From: Anopheles merus
Taxonomy: Eukaryota; Arthropoda; Insecta; Diptera; Culicidae
Length of the DNA stretch: 64,000 nucleotides
Assembly: GCF_017562075.2 (NCBI RefSeq)
Contig: NC_054082.1
Coordinates: 9,625,050 to 9,689,049, forward strand
Reading direction: 5' to 3'
The stretch's first letter is position 1. Every line of letters begins with the position of its first letter. The position numbers were made by a program, and so were the translations under genes. Below the pieces are notes generated by a model, which searched no databases, had not been told where the DNA came from, and saw only the letters and a list, made by a program, of their open reading frames with translations. Shown here piece after piece: positions 1 through 14,000 of this stretch.

Positions 1-686
1 CTCACCACAAACAATTATTAGGAGTTATTTATGAAAAGATTGTTACGATTCATAAGGCTGTCTTGCGGTTACATCTGTACTTGTGCAGCTTAGTGAGTAC
101 AATAAAGCCTTCGATAGAGCCTTTCACGTACAGTTGCAAAAGTCTGTACAAACTGTGCCTTTATAGAGCAATTGATGGTCAATTGTGCTAGCTGGAATTG
201 AAAGTAGCAAGCGTTGCTTTACTATTACTTGGGCAGGAAATCGTTTGATTGATTGAGCCTAGATTCTCGGAAACACTTCTATTGCCGACGCTGTGTAATT
301 TAAAACGGACAGAGCACCAATGCTTCCCTGTGCCTCGTCGTTTAGCATTCTTGCTTCGACAGCACTTTGAAAATATTTGCATACTCGTTATTGGTTACGC
401 AGAGCAGCGAAGGATGGAAAATGCGACAGAAACCGGCAGAGCGGACTGTACTTTCTCAAACGACCCTTTCGCTCGAGCTTCCCTCACATGGTGTGCTTTT
501 GCAGAGTAGTTTCTCTCTCGCGTCGTTGTGTGAGCGGCACTCACAAAACGAATGGAAGTGGCAGCGAGCCAACGGGTGAGTGACTTGCGGTGAGTGCTCG
601 CTCAGCAAAGCTCAGGAGCAAACGAAAGAGAACATAAACTGCCTGTTCAGTGTTGGTGGATAGCGTCGGACGGAAGCGCAGCATAG

Positions 687-694
687 TGACGTCA
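687..694. promoter_or_regulatory. CRE-like palindrome TGACGTCA
   Basis: This is an exact match to the consensus cAMP-response element bound by CREB/ATF bZIP proteins. It lies in a relatively GC-rich stretch at about 540-900. A single 8-bp site occurs by chance about once per 65 kb per specific word, so function is not established. Confidence 0.2.
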
Positions 695-3600
695 ACATTG
701 ACACACATACTTGGTCGCGTAGCTGCCACCGTCAGATGTTGGACGCTTTACGAGAGAAATCCACCACCGGCCGGACATGCAGTGTCGCCTTCCTGGTGTA
801 ATCGTGTTTCTGTAATACTCCGCTGGTACGGGAAGCAAATGGAAGAACTGGACTGGAATGGACTGGAGTGCAAGGGTATCAAACGTGCAATTGTAGTGTG
901 ACCATTTGCGTGGCTCTTGTCCAGCAAAAGTTCGCCTTCGGATGTAGGGTAAAGGTCATGCTGAAGTCTGTAGCCAAAGGAACACCACAAGAAACAGGCC
1001 AAAGATACAGTTCGTTTGATGTTGGAATCGGCCAACATTCTTGCACAATCGTGTTGGAAGTTGAAGGAAATCGAATTGATCGAATTTTTGTGTAGCGTTT
1101 TGTTGCATTCTTTCCGTTCTGTGCTTGCTTGGAGTCGGAAAATGACGCCGGATCAATGTCACTTCGGGGAAGAATCGTGTCCTACCAAAGTTTAAATTGC
1201 TTTGGAACGACATTATCCGGATGAAAAATAGTTGACAGAAAGTAGTTGCAGTCACAGCAGTACAACGAATAATGATCAACTAGAACAGCTTGGTGTACTT
1301 AACAAATTTGTTTGCATCTAAAAAATGGTTTTATTGTTTTTTTTTTTCATTTTATATACCTTCGTACGGTTATGGGCGATTGGAGGTTAATTTTACCACG
1401 TTTGTAAAAACGATTTGTGAACGATTGTTTAGCTTTGCGTGGCACAAAATGGTGTGCCGATTTTAACCTAACCCTTCTTATACCAGCGCCACTTCCCATC
1501 GAAACCGTTCGGGCATAGTGAAAGGAAAACGCTCAATGGAGACGCCTAGTGGCTCATTGTTTCAGGGCGTGGATGAGAAACAATTGGAAACAATGCCTTC
1601 ATCAGCACGGCTCGCCTTGCTACAGCTACGAAGGGGCAGCATTGGATCCGGGTGTGGTGCAAAATAAAATGCACAACTCAACGGCCCATAACACGGGCCT
1701 CCCGTGGCGTCCTTGATGTCTCGGGCGCAATGGTTCGGCCAGCGAACGGTAGAGTCGGTTGCGACAGACAAACAAGAAACATAAAACAGGATGCTATTTT
1801 AACTTTGCACAACGATAAACCAAGCTGTGAGGCCCTTCGAGGTGAACAGTTTTATGTACCGTGCTTGCGGGTGTTTTGCGGCGCACTTTAATTGCGTGGC
1901 GTAGGGGAAACGGGGGGGAGAACGGGCGGAAATTCCGTGAGTAGCTGGCGCCGCGCGCTGGTAGCCAGCAGGCATTGGCGGAAATTAAAAATTAGAAGGA
2001 AGGAAAATAATGTTTGCAACCCGTCACGCAGTACAGCAGTGGCGTTTGACGGGCAAAGTTATAGGGAAAAACGGGTGCAAAGAACGCTAGATTTAACGCA
2101 GATAATGGGGCGGATCGATGGAGCTGTACGATTTGCTCGACACAGTAGAGTTTTCACTTACAGCGTGTAGATGTGTATTTGTCAATCCGGAACAGGTATT
2201 TTGGAAAATAACGCAGACTTTCTTATCTTTTTTTTATTCAGGAGGAACGGTCTGAATTATAACTGGCGGTTCAAACAATCTTCAACCAAACAACCTGAAG
2301 CTTCTTAGTCACTATAATCAAACATTTAGCGTGCGCCATTCAATGGCCAGCACGGATTGGGTTGCTATCTTAGATTTTTATTATTTATTTTGTATTCTGA
2401 TAAGAGCAGTGTAGTTAAATTTGCATGATAAAAAGCTGTCCTTTTTTGCCACACCTTTCTACCAACTTTCGCTCATGAAATACTTATTTTCACCGTGCTT
2501 TGGTGCCGATTTGAACTATTTTTAGCATTGTGTGCATTAAATATTTTAAATGTTTCGTAATGCTTCAGCACAGTGGCGAACACAAAGACCACAATTTGGA
2601 CTCCGCGTCGTGCGTTCAGTTTAAAGCCTTGTGTAGAAGGTTGTGGTAAATAATTTAGCTGTAACTGAAGACCAGACGGTACTGCGTCCTGTGTCACGGT
2701 TAGCTTAGTTGCGCAGCCACGCTTACTCATACATGCTTAACTGCCCTTACAGTTCGTTCACAGACACACGCTTTCTTAGGAATGGGAGCAATAATTTCCC
2801 CGAAGGGACGGTAAAGAATGTGTTGCCGCTTTCTAATCTTTGCCGGTGCGAGCATTCCACCGGCTATGCGAGGAACTACTTTGGTCTTGGGAGGTGTGTC
2901 GTTGCTCATTCCTTATTAAACGCCCCAACGTTAGCGAAGATGGCAGAGTGATTTTCGGTTGCGCTTCACATTTGGGTGACAGTGGATTGCGTTTGTTTAA
3001 TGCTCAATGGTTCGTAAGCGGTACCGGTGTGCTAGGCCGGAGCTCTGGTAAGTTTTCTGCGGGGTACGTTTCTTGCGCCAGGTAAACTTTTATGTATCTT
3101 TGCATTTCGAACCTGAACGGTGCGACTGAAAAGGGGTAGTAAATGTTTAAGTGTCGAGATAATTACACACTCAAGTCGTTTGTATCGCAATTCGGTTGCA
3201 GGCGGGTCACGGTTCGTTACGGCGTTAGAGGCGAATGAAATGGTAGTTTCGCAAATTTGATTTTTCACCTGTAGCAGTTGCCGAAAACCCACCATTAACC
3301 CATCAGTCACGGGAAGCTGTCGGTAAAGAGCCCTTCCTCACTCTTGTTCACACTTGCTTACATTCACGTTTTGCTCTCATGCTTATCCAGCAGACTACCT
3401 TTTTGAAGGGTACGCCAAATTCCTATCCCTTCTTGATGCAGTTTCCGTTCGGCTGACGAGTTTTCATTTGCTAATGCGCACGCTTCTCTCCCTCTGTCTC
3501 ACTCGCTCCTTCGAGCTCGAGGATCTATTCAGTGATGTTTGCGAATAATTTAAATCATTCGCCCTTACATTCTGAGCTCGCTAAGGAAAGTCTTATCCTT

Positions 3601-4689
3601 ACGGTTCAAGCATTGAGCCCTGAATGAGCATTGGTTTTGAAGGGAAGAAAAGCAAAGCAGCAACAACCACACCATTACCATTCCCATGCGAATAGCGGAC
3701 TTCTTGGCTACGGGTCACTGACAAGACAAACATTTTCTTAGATTGTTTGGGGACGCTTTGGGGAAGTTTTGGTCTTCTTTTGTTTGTGAAAAAGGTTTCA
3801 TATTTTTTTTCTGGGCAGGGGTTCTGTTTTTACCTGTCAGGTAAGAATCATCTTACTGAAAAGGTGTAGTGCAAAGAGACCGCTGAGAAGGCGAAATGTA
3901 AGAGAGGGGAATAAATTTAATTTCAGCGACCGGGCTTAGAACCGGTTGACTTTGGCCGTGTTCCGACTGACCTGATTCTCGAAATGGATTCAGAGCTTCA
4001 AGTTCTGAGAAATGGGGGCGAGATCCGGAGCGTTCCTGAAACAGGAGACCGATTTGTAGTAGGTGTGAAATGGAAAGGATTTGCAGCGGAACCTTTTTTC
4101 TTTACGTCGAACGTTTGTTTTCCAATGGTCTGATAGAAACGGAGCTGTCCTTCTTGAAAGTGATCGTGTATCCATGTTTACAAACAAGTCAACTTGCACT
4201 AAAGAAACAGCTTTGCAGTCGGTGCATGAAAAGACCGAATAATTGTATGAGGATGATTGTGTTTTTAGGATCTTTTCTTCAACAATGACTCTTTAACGCT
4301 AAATGTATATTATTTGGATAGTAATCAGCTTACAAGCGCAACAAACAGCAAGCTAATAGACATGCTAGCAGTGTAAGCAAACGTTCGGCTCGAGCGGTTG
4401 CCATGCTTCGGTTCAAAATTATTAACTTAATTACCAACCAAGCGTAAATGAAACGCAATGTGCTGCCACTCCTTAAATGTTCTGCCTTCAAAATCACAAT
4501 ACATTATGAATGTACTCGCCGTAGTTTGCTGGTGTCATTTTAAACTGCTTCAGGCGCATTCCCTACCGCAAGCATTTATGAGACAGCTCATGGAAAGCGA
4601 AACACTGCCTGTTTCATCGGTGACAGGGCGGCTGTCTGAGCCGTTTCCGCTGCCACGAATGCTATTTGCCTGCTATTCATCGTCACCGA

Positions 4690-4708
4690 CACAGACACAC
4701 ACACACAC
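4690..4708. repeat. Short CA dinucleotide microsatellite
   Basis: CA units run here almost without interruption after an ACAGACAC lead-in. It is a simple-sequence repeat with no coding meaning. Confidence 0.85.
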
Positions 4709-7700
4709 GTTCCCGGCTGTGGGAAATGGTAGTTCTTGTCTGCCAAGAGTTTTAATATATGTGCGGCAGCATTTAGCTCGTGCGCTCGCTTGGCCCGGTT
4801 ATTATCGTTAACATTTTTCGCCGAAATGTATGCAAATTAGATCGCTAGTGCTAGTGGGGAACGGGGAAGGGGAAGGGGGGACCACGACGCACACGCTGGA
4901 ATGTGTAATGGAAACTTGGAACGTTTTGTGGGTGTGGGTAAATGGAACGGGCGAGCACTAAAGCATGTCGGTTACAGTTTGGCGAAGCTTAGTAGATATC
5001 TTCGGCTGTGCGACAGGAAGACCGGTAAGTGTGTTTGCTCGTGTTTGGTGGAAAATAGGTAAGTGCCCGTAGCCGGCGCGGGCTGGATGCTGTGAGGTTG
5101 GTGTACGGATGTGAAGAATGGTAATATTTTGGTATCTCTTTTGAGCCTCTGGCAGTAAGGTTCAGTTGATAGCTGGAGGTGACTATGATCCTTAAAAACC
5201 TGAAAATTCAGAGAAGTTTGGAAACAACAGTGGACTAAAAGACTGCAAAAGAATAGTGTATAGAAAGAAAATACGTACGACTCATTAAATAGGATAATGT
5301 AAGAATAGTGTAATGGATATTTAGCCATATTCCAGTTTATCACATCTTTGTTTTTATATCATTCGTTATTCATAAATATTCGAACTTGTGTACTTTTTCC
5401 TTGTATCCTGGCAAGCAGTTACTCAAGAACCGTTGAAATGATTCCACGTAGATGACGTTGCCTCAAAAAGCTTTGTACACGATCAATACATTTCATGATC
5501 GGTTGTCGTCGAGAAGATACTTCAAGCTTAGCGTTTAGTTGAGAACATACAAATTCACGAAACGACGACGTAGATGTATTTTCAGAAAGCTCGTAGTATT
5601 CGTTGGATTTTTATCTCCAATTTGGATTGAACATGTGTCCATGATGGTAAGATGTTTGAATTGGGTTGGCTATATACATATATATTCGTGACAAGTCGTA
5701 CTCTCAACTCACATTATGCTGAGTGCTGATGACTATGATTTGCTTGAGTGATTTAAGACAAGGGTACATTGGGTCCGTGAGTGTAGCGGATGTCGTGTTG
5801 AGCGTTACAACAGGAAGCACCATTCATGGGACACAAAAAGAGGTAGCTTTCAAGCAGGAACAATTTGCAATATCGATCGGACATTGAAAATGGAACTGAA
5901 AAATCGATCCCACTTGAACGTGGTGGTAAATGGCGGTCTAGGTGAATTACGCGGTACGTGGTAAGCAATCTGTGCCATTGAGTTTCCGTTTGAAATTGTC
6001 AATGAATGATGTGCACACGGACGCAAACGCATGAAAGGTTACTCAAGGCTGCGGTGGTACTTTACCGTTTGATATCCACAGCAGTCAATAGCAAATCGGT
6101 GATGGATAGAGTGGATTTTACCTCCACTCATACTAATGCTGACGGTTCTAAAGCTACGAAGATAGGAAGCAATTTACGGCATGATGCAAGGGAAGCAATC
6201 CGGGAGCAGGTGAACAGTGTTTATGATGGAATGGGATGTGTACAAGCATATCAAACATGGTTTTGATAGGAGCATATTAAACTTGCTTGTACTGTCAATA
6301 GATCTGCTCATCAAATGAAAACCACACACACATACACGGACCGTTTGGTCTTGTGATGTGGGGCTTGGTTTGTTCGTAAATTGTTGATCACTCATTGAAC
6401 TTAAGTGTTTTTCTCGCTCTCAACAAGCTGTTTTCTGATGTCGTTTATCAAATATTTAATGATTTGGTGTATTTCTGTCTAGAGACATTCTTTCCCCTTG
6501 TAGTAGTAGGACAGGTTAATGGTGCTCTGATCAGCAAAGAAACAGGGAGAAGCTTTTCCCCGTTTTTAATCTCATTTTAACGTGCTCGTTTATTTCAAAT
6601 TCAATCTTTCAACCACTCTTTAGCAAACGAGATAGTCTCCTGGCATTGATTTCACTCGTCCTTTTTCGTTGATTTGAGCTTTTGAATATCGTCCAAAATG
6701 TATCGCATCTAATGCGATAGCAGAAAGGGCGATGAGTTCTCGCAAATCTGCACATACCTTCCCCCTACACATTCCCACCCTGAACGGTCTCTGTGTTGCT
6801 AAAACTAAAAGGATGAAACGGTCCTGCCATTCTCACGCGATGTGTCCTGGATCGAAGCCAACCGCCGCTTTGGCTGTGCTGGCCGTCGGAAAGGGTACAA
6901 TGCATGCTGGCGCTACTAATTTGGATTACAAATCAAATTTACCGTTCCATTTCCATCTTGCCTGAGAAGCTGTCACTGTGCGAGGAGAAACTTTCCGATC
7001 AATGAAACTGTTTGCAAGTCTGGTGCAAAGGTGTGGCGTGAGAGGACGAGGTCACGCATGGTAGGCGAATTATTTGGGCATTGCTGAGCACATTAGGCAT
7101 GAACTTTGCTCTGCTACGAATGTCACACATCGGGGCGGGTTAGATTAGCTGTCCGACCCGACTGGGAAGGGAATTAAGTAGCTCGGTAAAGTCACACCTT
7201 GATAGGACCGTGATTCGCACAGCACGGCAACCAGAGGCATTTAATTATGCACCAAAGTTGTGATTGGTGGGGTGTTGAAATAATTTGAATGTGATTAAGA
7301 ATTTGTATCGAGACAAAATGTTACCGAAAGCATCGTTAAAAGCATTCTTCGGCGTTTTAATAAAGAAACTTAAAGCATTGCAGTGAAACCCAGGCCAAGT
7401 AATGGAAATCCTGTGCCTAATCAAATAAATTTTTGCCGAAACAAAGAGCCAAACGCACGGAAACGATTCTTCGAATCGACACACATACAAATACACACAC
7501 GGTTTTGGGGCAGCTAGGCCGAGTGTTTCTTATTACCAGTTCCTGAAACAAATCACAAACCAACGGCTGTCTCCTTCGCCCGCTTGGCCAGGCGGCTTAA
7601 CTCCCTCCGGAAGGAAACAATGTTTCGAAACGAGCGTCGGACAGAAAAATGCACAGCGAAACGGTGCCTGTCAACAATGTTTATTGCCAGGCCGTAAAGT

Positions 7701-9203
7701 GTCCTCGTGTGCGCGCCCGGAAGACAAAACTGTGCAGACCGGGATTGCAACCGGGAAGGTGGTTAGCTCCCTCGTTCTTCCTTTTTCCCACTGCAACAAC
7801 AACAACAATGACGAGTTACCCCAGCGCTAACGGGTAACACGGCAAAGGACAAAAACATATTCGCAGCGCTTTGTGCTTTGTGTTTTCTTGCGAAATTTCC
7901 CACTTTCTATCCTTCGCACTTGTGCCCGCGCTCGTGTTCCTTTTTACACGCGCAATGTTTCGGCTTGCGGGGAGAAGCGGGCTGCGGGCATGCTAGGAAC
8001 CGGTTCACCGACGGTGCGTGGTAGAGCGTCAGCGTTGCACTATGCACTCCAGGCCCCGATTACTTCACCAGTGGCTGTTATTTCCTTAGTCGCACTTAGA
8101 CTCTTACTCCCTGCCACTCCACGGCACGGCACCGTGTGAGGTTATGATCTCGGTCAAGTGAAGTGGTGCTTGGGTCGAGCCTTTGTAAACTGGCTAGTAG
8201 CTGTGTGTGCGAGTGAGCTCCTCAAGTGTACCCGTGTGTAGGGTGTTGAGATGTTTGTAGTGGCACCAGATTTCAATAGATGATTTCCAAGAAATCGTAA
8301 CTGGGAAGGTGAGGAAACTTTGTGGAAAACGGTTGGGCTATAAAACCTTAAGCTAATAAAAAAAAAATACTGTAATTAGAACGAAGATGAAAACGAATAC
8401 AGTAGCAAGAAAACGTCGACTGGTGTGGAATAATTCCAAAAACATTGACCTAGTTTAGTGCATCCAGAGCAGATAAATGCAGGGTGTGTGTGTGTCTGCC
8501 ACTGTACTCGCACGGTATGGATTTGCTATGAAAAATGAAGGGAAAAGGTTAAATGTTCACTCCTGGCGAGGAAAAAAAAATACTCGCGTGGGTTAGATTA
8601 CATGTGATGCTGTAGTGCTACAATGAAGCGTACAGAGATGCCTGCTCGTTAGGGTAAATTAAACGTACGGTAGTGAAGTGCATAATTAGTTCTTGCTGCA
8701 GGCCGCCCGGAGGAGTAGTCAGCTCTGCAGCATGCGCTTTTCGCTACCACCGTACACGAGGTATCAAGTAACGAGAGAAGAAACACTGCTTCAATATTGC
8801 CGTGCGGTCCAATTACTTACGGACTGGAATACGGTCAAAGGCATGTGAGGGGAAAAAATCATATCACAGTCTGCCTCTCACTTCATTAACCAGAATACTT
8901 TCAATGGCTACCAATATCTTCAACATACGTTTATTGCCAGTACTTTATTAGAAAAAAAAGTAAGCATCCAAGAGCAGTTAAACGATTGGGTGACTTTCGC
9001 ACAAGGTCAACCACAAGCTGGGCAGAGTAATCAACACATACACATGACTTCCCCAAAGTTATGGAAGGAAAAATAATGAAAAAAGTACTGCAGTTTCATC
9101 CGCATCTGTACCACACCTCAAGCCAGCGTAGTGTGTTAAGGCTGACATTTACTGGTAATTCAATGCCATGCAGTGATGGCTGAACAAAAAGTAAGCGTAA
9201 GCA

Positions 9204-9224
9204 TGTGTGTGTGTGTGTGTGTGT
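9204..9224. repeat. GT dinucleotide microsatellite
   Basis: About ten TG/GT units in a row. The open frames crossing it on both strands (runs of Cys-Val or His-Thr) are artefacts of the repeat. Confidence 0.9.
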
Positions 9225-9812
9225 CTGTGCGGCTTTCCGGGTTGGTGAAAAGTTTGTCACAACTTGGCTTCCCGTCCGTTTTACGGGGCCCAAATGTCGT
9301 CTGGCCAAAAAGTTGGACGTTTGAGGCAAACGCTTCCGAACGTAGGAAATGTTTTCGTAGCAAGCAGACCAACGCACAGAGAGACTGTCCGGTAGGAAAA
9401 GTTTGAAAGCCCCTTTCGAAACAGATTGGACAGGCGTAGTCACGGCGCAGATACCTCTTGACATTCCACCGACCTGTGGAAAGTGGTTTGAAAGCTGCAA
9501 CGGAACGAGTTAGAGCGCTTTGAGCTGGAATGGAAGCTATTATGAACTGTATCGTTTTAATTCGTTCTGAAATTCATTTGGTAGAGCAATGTTTTTTTTA
9601 TCTACTTTGACAAAAAAAAAGATCCTTAAGTGGCTTTTCCTAGGTTAGTGCGGTGCTGTGGAGTAGTATGCGCCTAATCAAGGTATTTCGAGTATCTACC
9701 GTGTTGACTAAATACGCTATCCAAATCCTTTAGAAACCGACTGGCTCGAGAGGGTCCTCAAATAATGCTAAAAACAGTTCTTTTTTCATAGGAATTTGAC
9801 TGCAGTACTTAC
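9225..9812. other. Intronic sequence next to the signal-peptide exon
   Basis: On the minus strand this begins with the donor GTAAGT (plus strand ACTTAC at 9807-9812) and continues leftwards. I see no second exon, and the 134-codon minus frame crossing 9096-9500 reads through a microsatellite and has no domain. I read it as the start of the first intron. Confidence 0.5.
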
Positions 9813-9873
9813 CTACATAGCCCACGAGCAGGCTAAGCAAGGGTACGGCCAGTAGATGCAGCTTGTTATTCAT
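9813..9873 (-). CDS. First coding exon: signal peptide of an unidentified secreted or membrane protein
   Basis: On the minus strand an ATG at 9873-9871 opens MNNKLHLLAVPLLSLLVGYV plus one extra base, then meets a perfect donor GTAAGT at 9812-9807. The peptide has a short polar and basic N-region (residues 1-5) and a hydrophobic core (residues 6-19), as in a cleavable signal peptide. An in-frame TAG lies three codons upstream, and A is at -3, which fixes this ATG as the start. The intron is phase 1, which is common after signal-peptide exons in secreted and immunoglobulin-superfamily proteins. The rest of the gene should lie to the left; I could not find its next exon within 9.8 kb, so the protein family is unknown. 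Chance remains possible, because the exon is only 61 bases. Confidence 0.5.
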
Positions 9874-10794
9874 TCTGTTCTACGCTGTTACGCGCTTCGC
9901 ACCCGGTGAGTCAATGTTGTGCGATGAATTGGTGTCGACTGGCCAGGAGAGCCGACGAAATAACAGCAAGTGGTCGGAAACGTTGCAGGTAGCTTCTTTT
10001 TTTCCTTGCTTTGGTCGAAAATTCCAACACTATCCGTAACTACGGGAACAAATTGGTACGATAATCCGGGAAGCACCTTTTTTGGAGAGCGCAAACATGG
10101 AACAAACTTACGGCGAGGAAGTGGTAGTTACGAATGAAGTGAAACCGTTTTGCATTAAACGCGGCGTTGCACGAGTGGTTTGCACTTATATTACCGGGTA
10201 CGAGGTGCGCCCTGCACTGTACTAGCGGATCCGGCACATCCGGCAGAAGCAGCTGGGAAGCATCCTCCAAAATGCTTTAAACGCACTTTACAGATTTGGT
10301 TGCACTTTTGTGTTTCACTTTCACATCTAGGTGTATTTTTTCCTCCCGATTTGCTTACTTTTCACTTACAAACACTATCACACATTCACACACGGACAAA
10401 CACACAGCCAAACAAACCTTAGTGGATGAATATTTTGCCATTCAATCGCTTCGCAAACTTCGCTACAATTCGAACACATGCGCCGACGAAACAAAGCAGC
10501 TTAATTTAAAGATTCATCACTCGCTCGCCGTGCAGTCACTGAAGTATATTGGAGGTTTCTGCTTCGCTATCCATACCGCACACCGCCGATCGATAGCGTT
10601 CCGGCCGACATGCATCCAGGATAGAGCTGGCACGGATGTTTCCTCTTCTTCCCTTTCGGCAGCACCCGACCAGGGGGGAGGATAAAGGAGATGGATTGAT
10701 TTGGTGGCGGTTCCGGTCGAGGCAATCTGAAATTAACGTTGAAGGCAGAGGAATAAGAAATCATGATTTTGCTACTCATGACATACTATGTAAG
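9874..10794 (-). promoter_or_regulatory. Putative 5' leader and promoter side of the signal-peptide gene
   Basis: If the exon at 9813-9873 is real, its 5' untranslated leader and promoter lie here. A second donor-like GTAAGT occurs on the minus strand at about 10113-10118, which could end a non-coding first exon. I see no clear TATA box and initiator pair. The assignment rests only on position relative to the start codon. Confidence 0.25.
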
Positions 10795-11058
<264 letters not shown>

Positions 11059-14000
11059 AATGTGTTGGTTCGATTAAGCCAATGGCACTACGGTCGGTGG
11101 CTTAGGTCTTTTCACTTCAGTGGCCGTGAGTCGAACTTGGTATACACGCGCAACCTGTAAATATATTACCATTTCTAGGGCCTTTGGTAGTCGAAGAAGG
11201 ATCCACCACTGGTCGATGAAATAAAGAATGTGATGAGGAAAAAGCTGCAGTGGTTTTGGTATTGGAGAATGTGGATGGAAAGGAACAAACAGAGCGTTCG
11301 GTGGAATCCGGAATTATAGCCAATCATTGTTGTTGACGTTAAATGCCAACTTTTACGTTTGCTTCTTGGCATGGTACGTTTGTATTTTTCATGATGAGAA
11401 TATGCTTTAAGGTTTGAATACTGTTCCATGTAAAATTATTTCAGTAACATTTTATAGAGCATAAAAATACATCACAAACAGTGTAACTTGTAACAGTGAA
11501 TATTGGTTCAAAATGGTCCAATAAATGCAACAATTAAGGAATAATATTTTACTGTTCAAAAGCCTATGAGCATGGTAGATAAAACTCAAACTCACGTTGC
11601 GCAAAGAAAACCCATAAAAGAAAAACTACGAACGATGAAAAGCAGCACAGCACCGAACGCGTTATAGGTTGATTTATCATTAGAAATGATTTATGAGCCA
11701 AACCATCGCGAGCCGCCACGGCAAATGGTGTCAGCTGCCGTTTTCGCTAAAGCTTTTCCTTCCCCTCCTCCTCAAGAAAAAAAAAAACACTCACCAACCG
11801 TTTTCCCCGTCGGGCGCAATGTCAAGGGCGGAGTGAAAATTAAGCGCAACAAAATCCCACACGGCTGCCCGTGGCGGTGGGAGGATCTGGGGAGACGTAT
11901 TTCGCTACTCCCCCGTGGGATTGGCGAAATGCGTCAAAATATTTCACATTAAATTTGACTCCACCAATCTGCGCCGCCATGCGGGGTTCGGTTTGGTGCG
12001 CGACACAAAATAGAATAAATCATCCAAAGCAATCAAATTTCGTCCGAAATGGGGCGGCGAGCTAGCTGGCCGGATGCTGGGCAAACGAAGGATGTAAACA
12101 AATTAATGCGAAATTCAAGCTCTACTGCAAACCAGACACAACACAACACGCTGACAATGGGTGTGTTCGGTATGGGGAGGGGGGATACATCGAAAACATG
12201 CTGCACCTGGGTCCTGCTTCGGGCGATCGCCCCTCTTGCTGCGCATTTATCGCGTCTTATAATCGAATTACGTGACGTAGCGATGCGGTGCGCTAGCTAA
12301 AGGACAAGATAATAAAGGCGCCGTCCGCCTGCTTACGATCGCCGCTGTTTACTTAACGTTTGAATGTTAATTAATTCGGCTTCGCGGCATCAGGTTGACG
12401 GTGGATCGCAATATGTCGGAAGGAATTATCTAAAGACATTTCTCTGCAAAGGATCCACGCGTTTGTGGACACATTCCCTCCGTCCCAGGCATAGCGATGT
12501 TACTGCACAAACAAACTGAAACATAACCCAATAAATCGTTGACAGCGTGTAGACTGGCACAATAAAACGCACAGGATGGTGTACAGGACCACTGGACAGC
12601 GCATCGCAAAGGGACAATTTTGCATCAACAAAAGTAAAAAAAAAAATGTTGTGCGAACGCGTTTTTGGGGCGCATAATTCCAATGCTCCCCTGAACGTCT
12701 AAGCATGCCGGTTGTTGATCAGGGTGGCACAAAAGGGACCTGTTTTAATTTTACTTTAAAGCTAACGATTTGTGGACTGAGACAAGCGAGCTGTGCGTGA
12801 ACATTTTTGTGGCCGTCTCTGCTTCGACGTATAAATATTCACCATAAGACCATTAAAAGTGAGCGAGTAGAACATTGGGCGAAGGTGCGCATAAAGGTGA
12901 TGCTGCGCCACCACGGTGTGAAAACAACCTGCTGCAAAAAGCAAGCAGTCAGTCGCACACCTCCGTACCTTTTGTGCCGCTCAGTTCCGCGTGGGTATGA
13001 TTGTGTATTTATAAAGTGTGTTGTCACTTGATGCCTTCCGCAAGAGGCTGTGTGGCGCGCGAGAAGAAGAATATGCTGTAAGGTGAGCTCTGTTGGCTTC
13101 TTTTCGCTCTTGTACTACTCATTTCCTTTGTTTTGTATTGTTTGTTGCTGTTCGTGTCTGCCGCGTGGGATCCATGACAGCAAACGACCAGCAGCTCTTG
13201 CGTACCATGAGGCTTGTGGATGTGTTTGAGTGTTTGATTCATTGCTGTGATAATTCCTGCATGCAACAGTATAGGCACTAGCGTACAGGATACTTCCGCT
13301 AAGCTTGCAAAAATGGCTAAAAATGTAAATAACCCTTGAATGTGAAAAAACTTTAACTAAAGCGTAGAAAAGTTAAATAAACTGAATCATTATCTTCCAT
13401 ACAGTTTAATAAAACGCATTATCAACATTATACGCGAGAAGTACATAGCAAAACTTAACAAGACTTTGCCACAGTATCTTAAAGTGCGAAGGAAAACGCA
13501 ACGTAAAATGAAACAACAATTTCCCGGCTGCCAGTGCGGTACGACCGCACCACCGTAGCCAAGGTCAAAAGTATCCATCCAATTCAGCTAAAGCTGTTTT
13601 GTCCCACACCGTTTTGTTTAACCTCCAGTGTAAACGGCCTCGCCTTTACAAGCCCTTACCATTGCCACCCTGCGGCTGCGGGCTGACGGGTGACAAGAAC
13701 AGGACTAAATTGACACATTCCGTAAACGAATTTTCGTGACACAATGCGCGCACCGTTGCGCCATTGTTTGGGGGAAAAGCTGACGCTCACGCTGGGCCCG
13801 GGTGATTTCGTGGGCGAAGAACTTCCCGTTCCCGTTGTCTTTTCCCATTGAAACCAGCAGCAGCAGGGTGGCCGGGAGTGGCGTAGATGGCGCAGGGTTA
13901 AAAGATTCGCCACCCACCAACACGCCACTCGTGCCGGGTAGGGGAGCGGTGCAATGTTTACGGAAGTGAATGGAAAGCGATCGTTGTGCCGTTTCCGCTT

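Larger units (their letters stand above)
1..9203. other. No supported gene; probable intron of a minus-strand gene
   Basis: I find no convincing coding exon on either strand. Open frames are at most about 120 codons, lack recognisable domains, and have no consistent splice-site pair. Because the signal-peptide exon at 9813-9873 reads leftwards and ends in a donor site, this stretch is best read as its first, long intron; that is inference. Visible small items are a perfect CRE-type palindrome TGACGTCA at 687-694 and a short CA run at 4690-4708. A GTAAGT at 3051-3056 follows an open frame on the plus strand but has no usable acceptor upstream. Confidence 0.5.

Noticed and set aside
575..589. 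15-mer GGTGAGTGACTTGCG shared with 20229-20243, each after a short ATG frame
   Set aside because: About two such 15-base matches are expected by chance in 64 kb, and the preceding frames are only six to eight codons.
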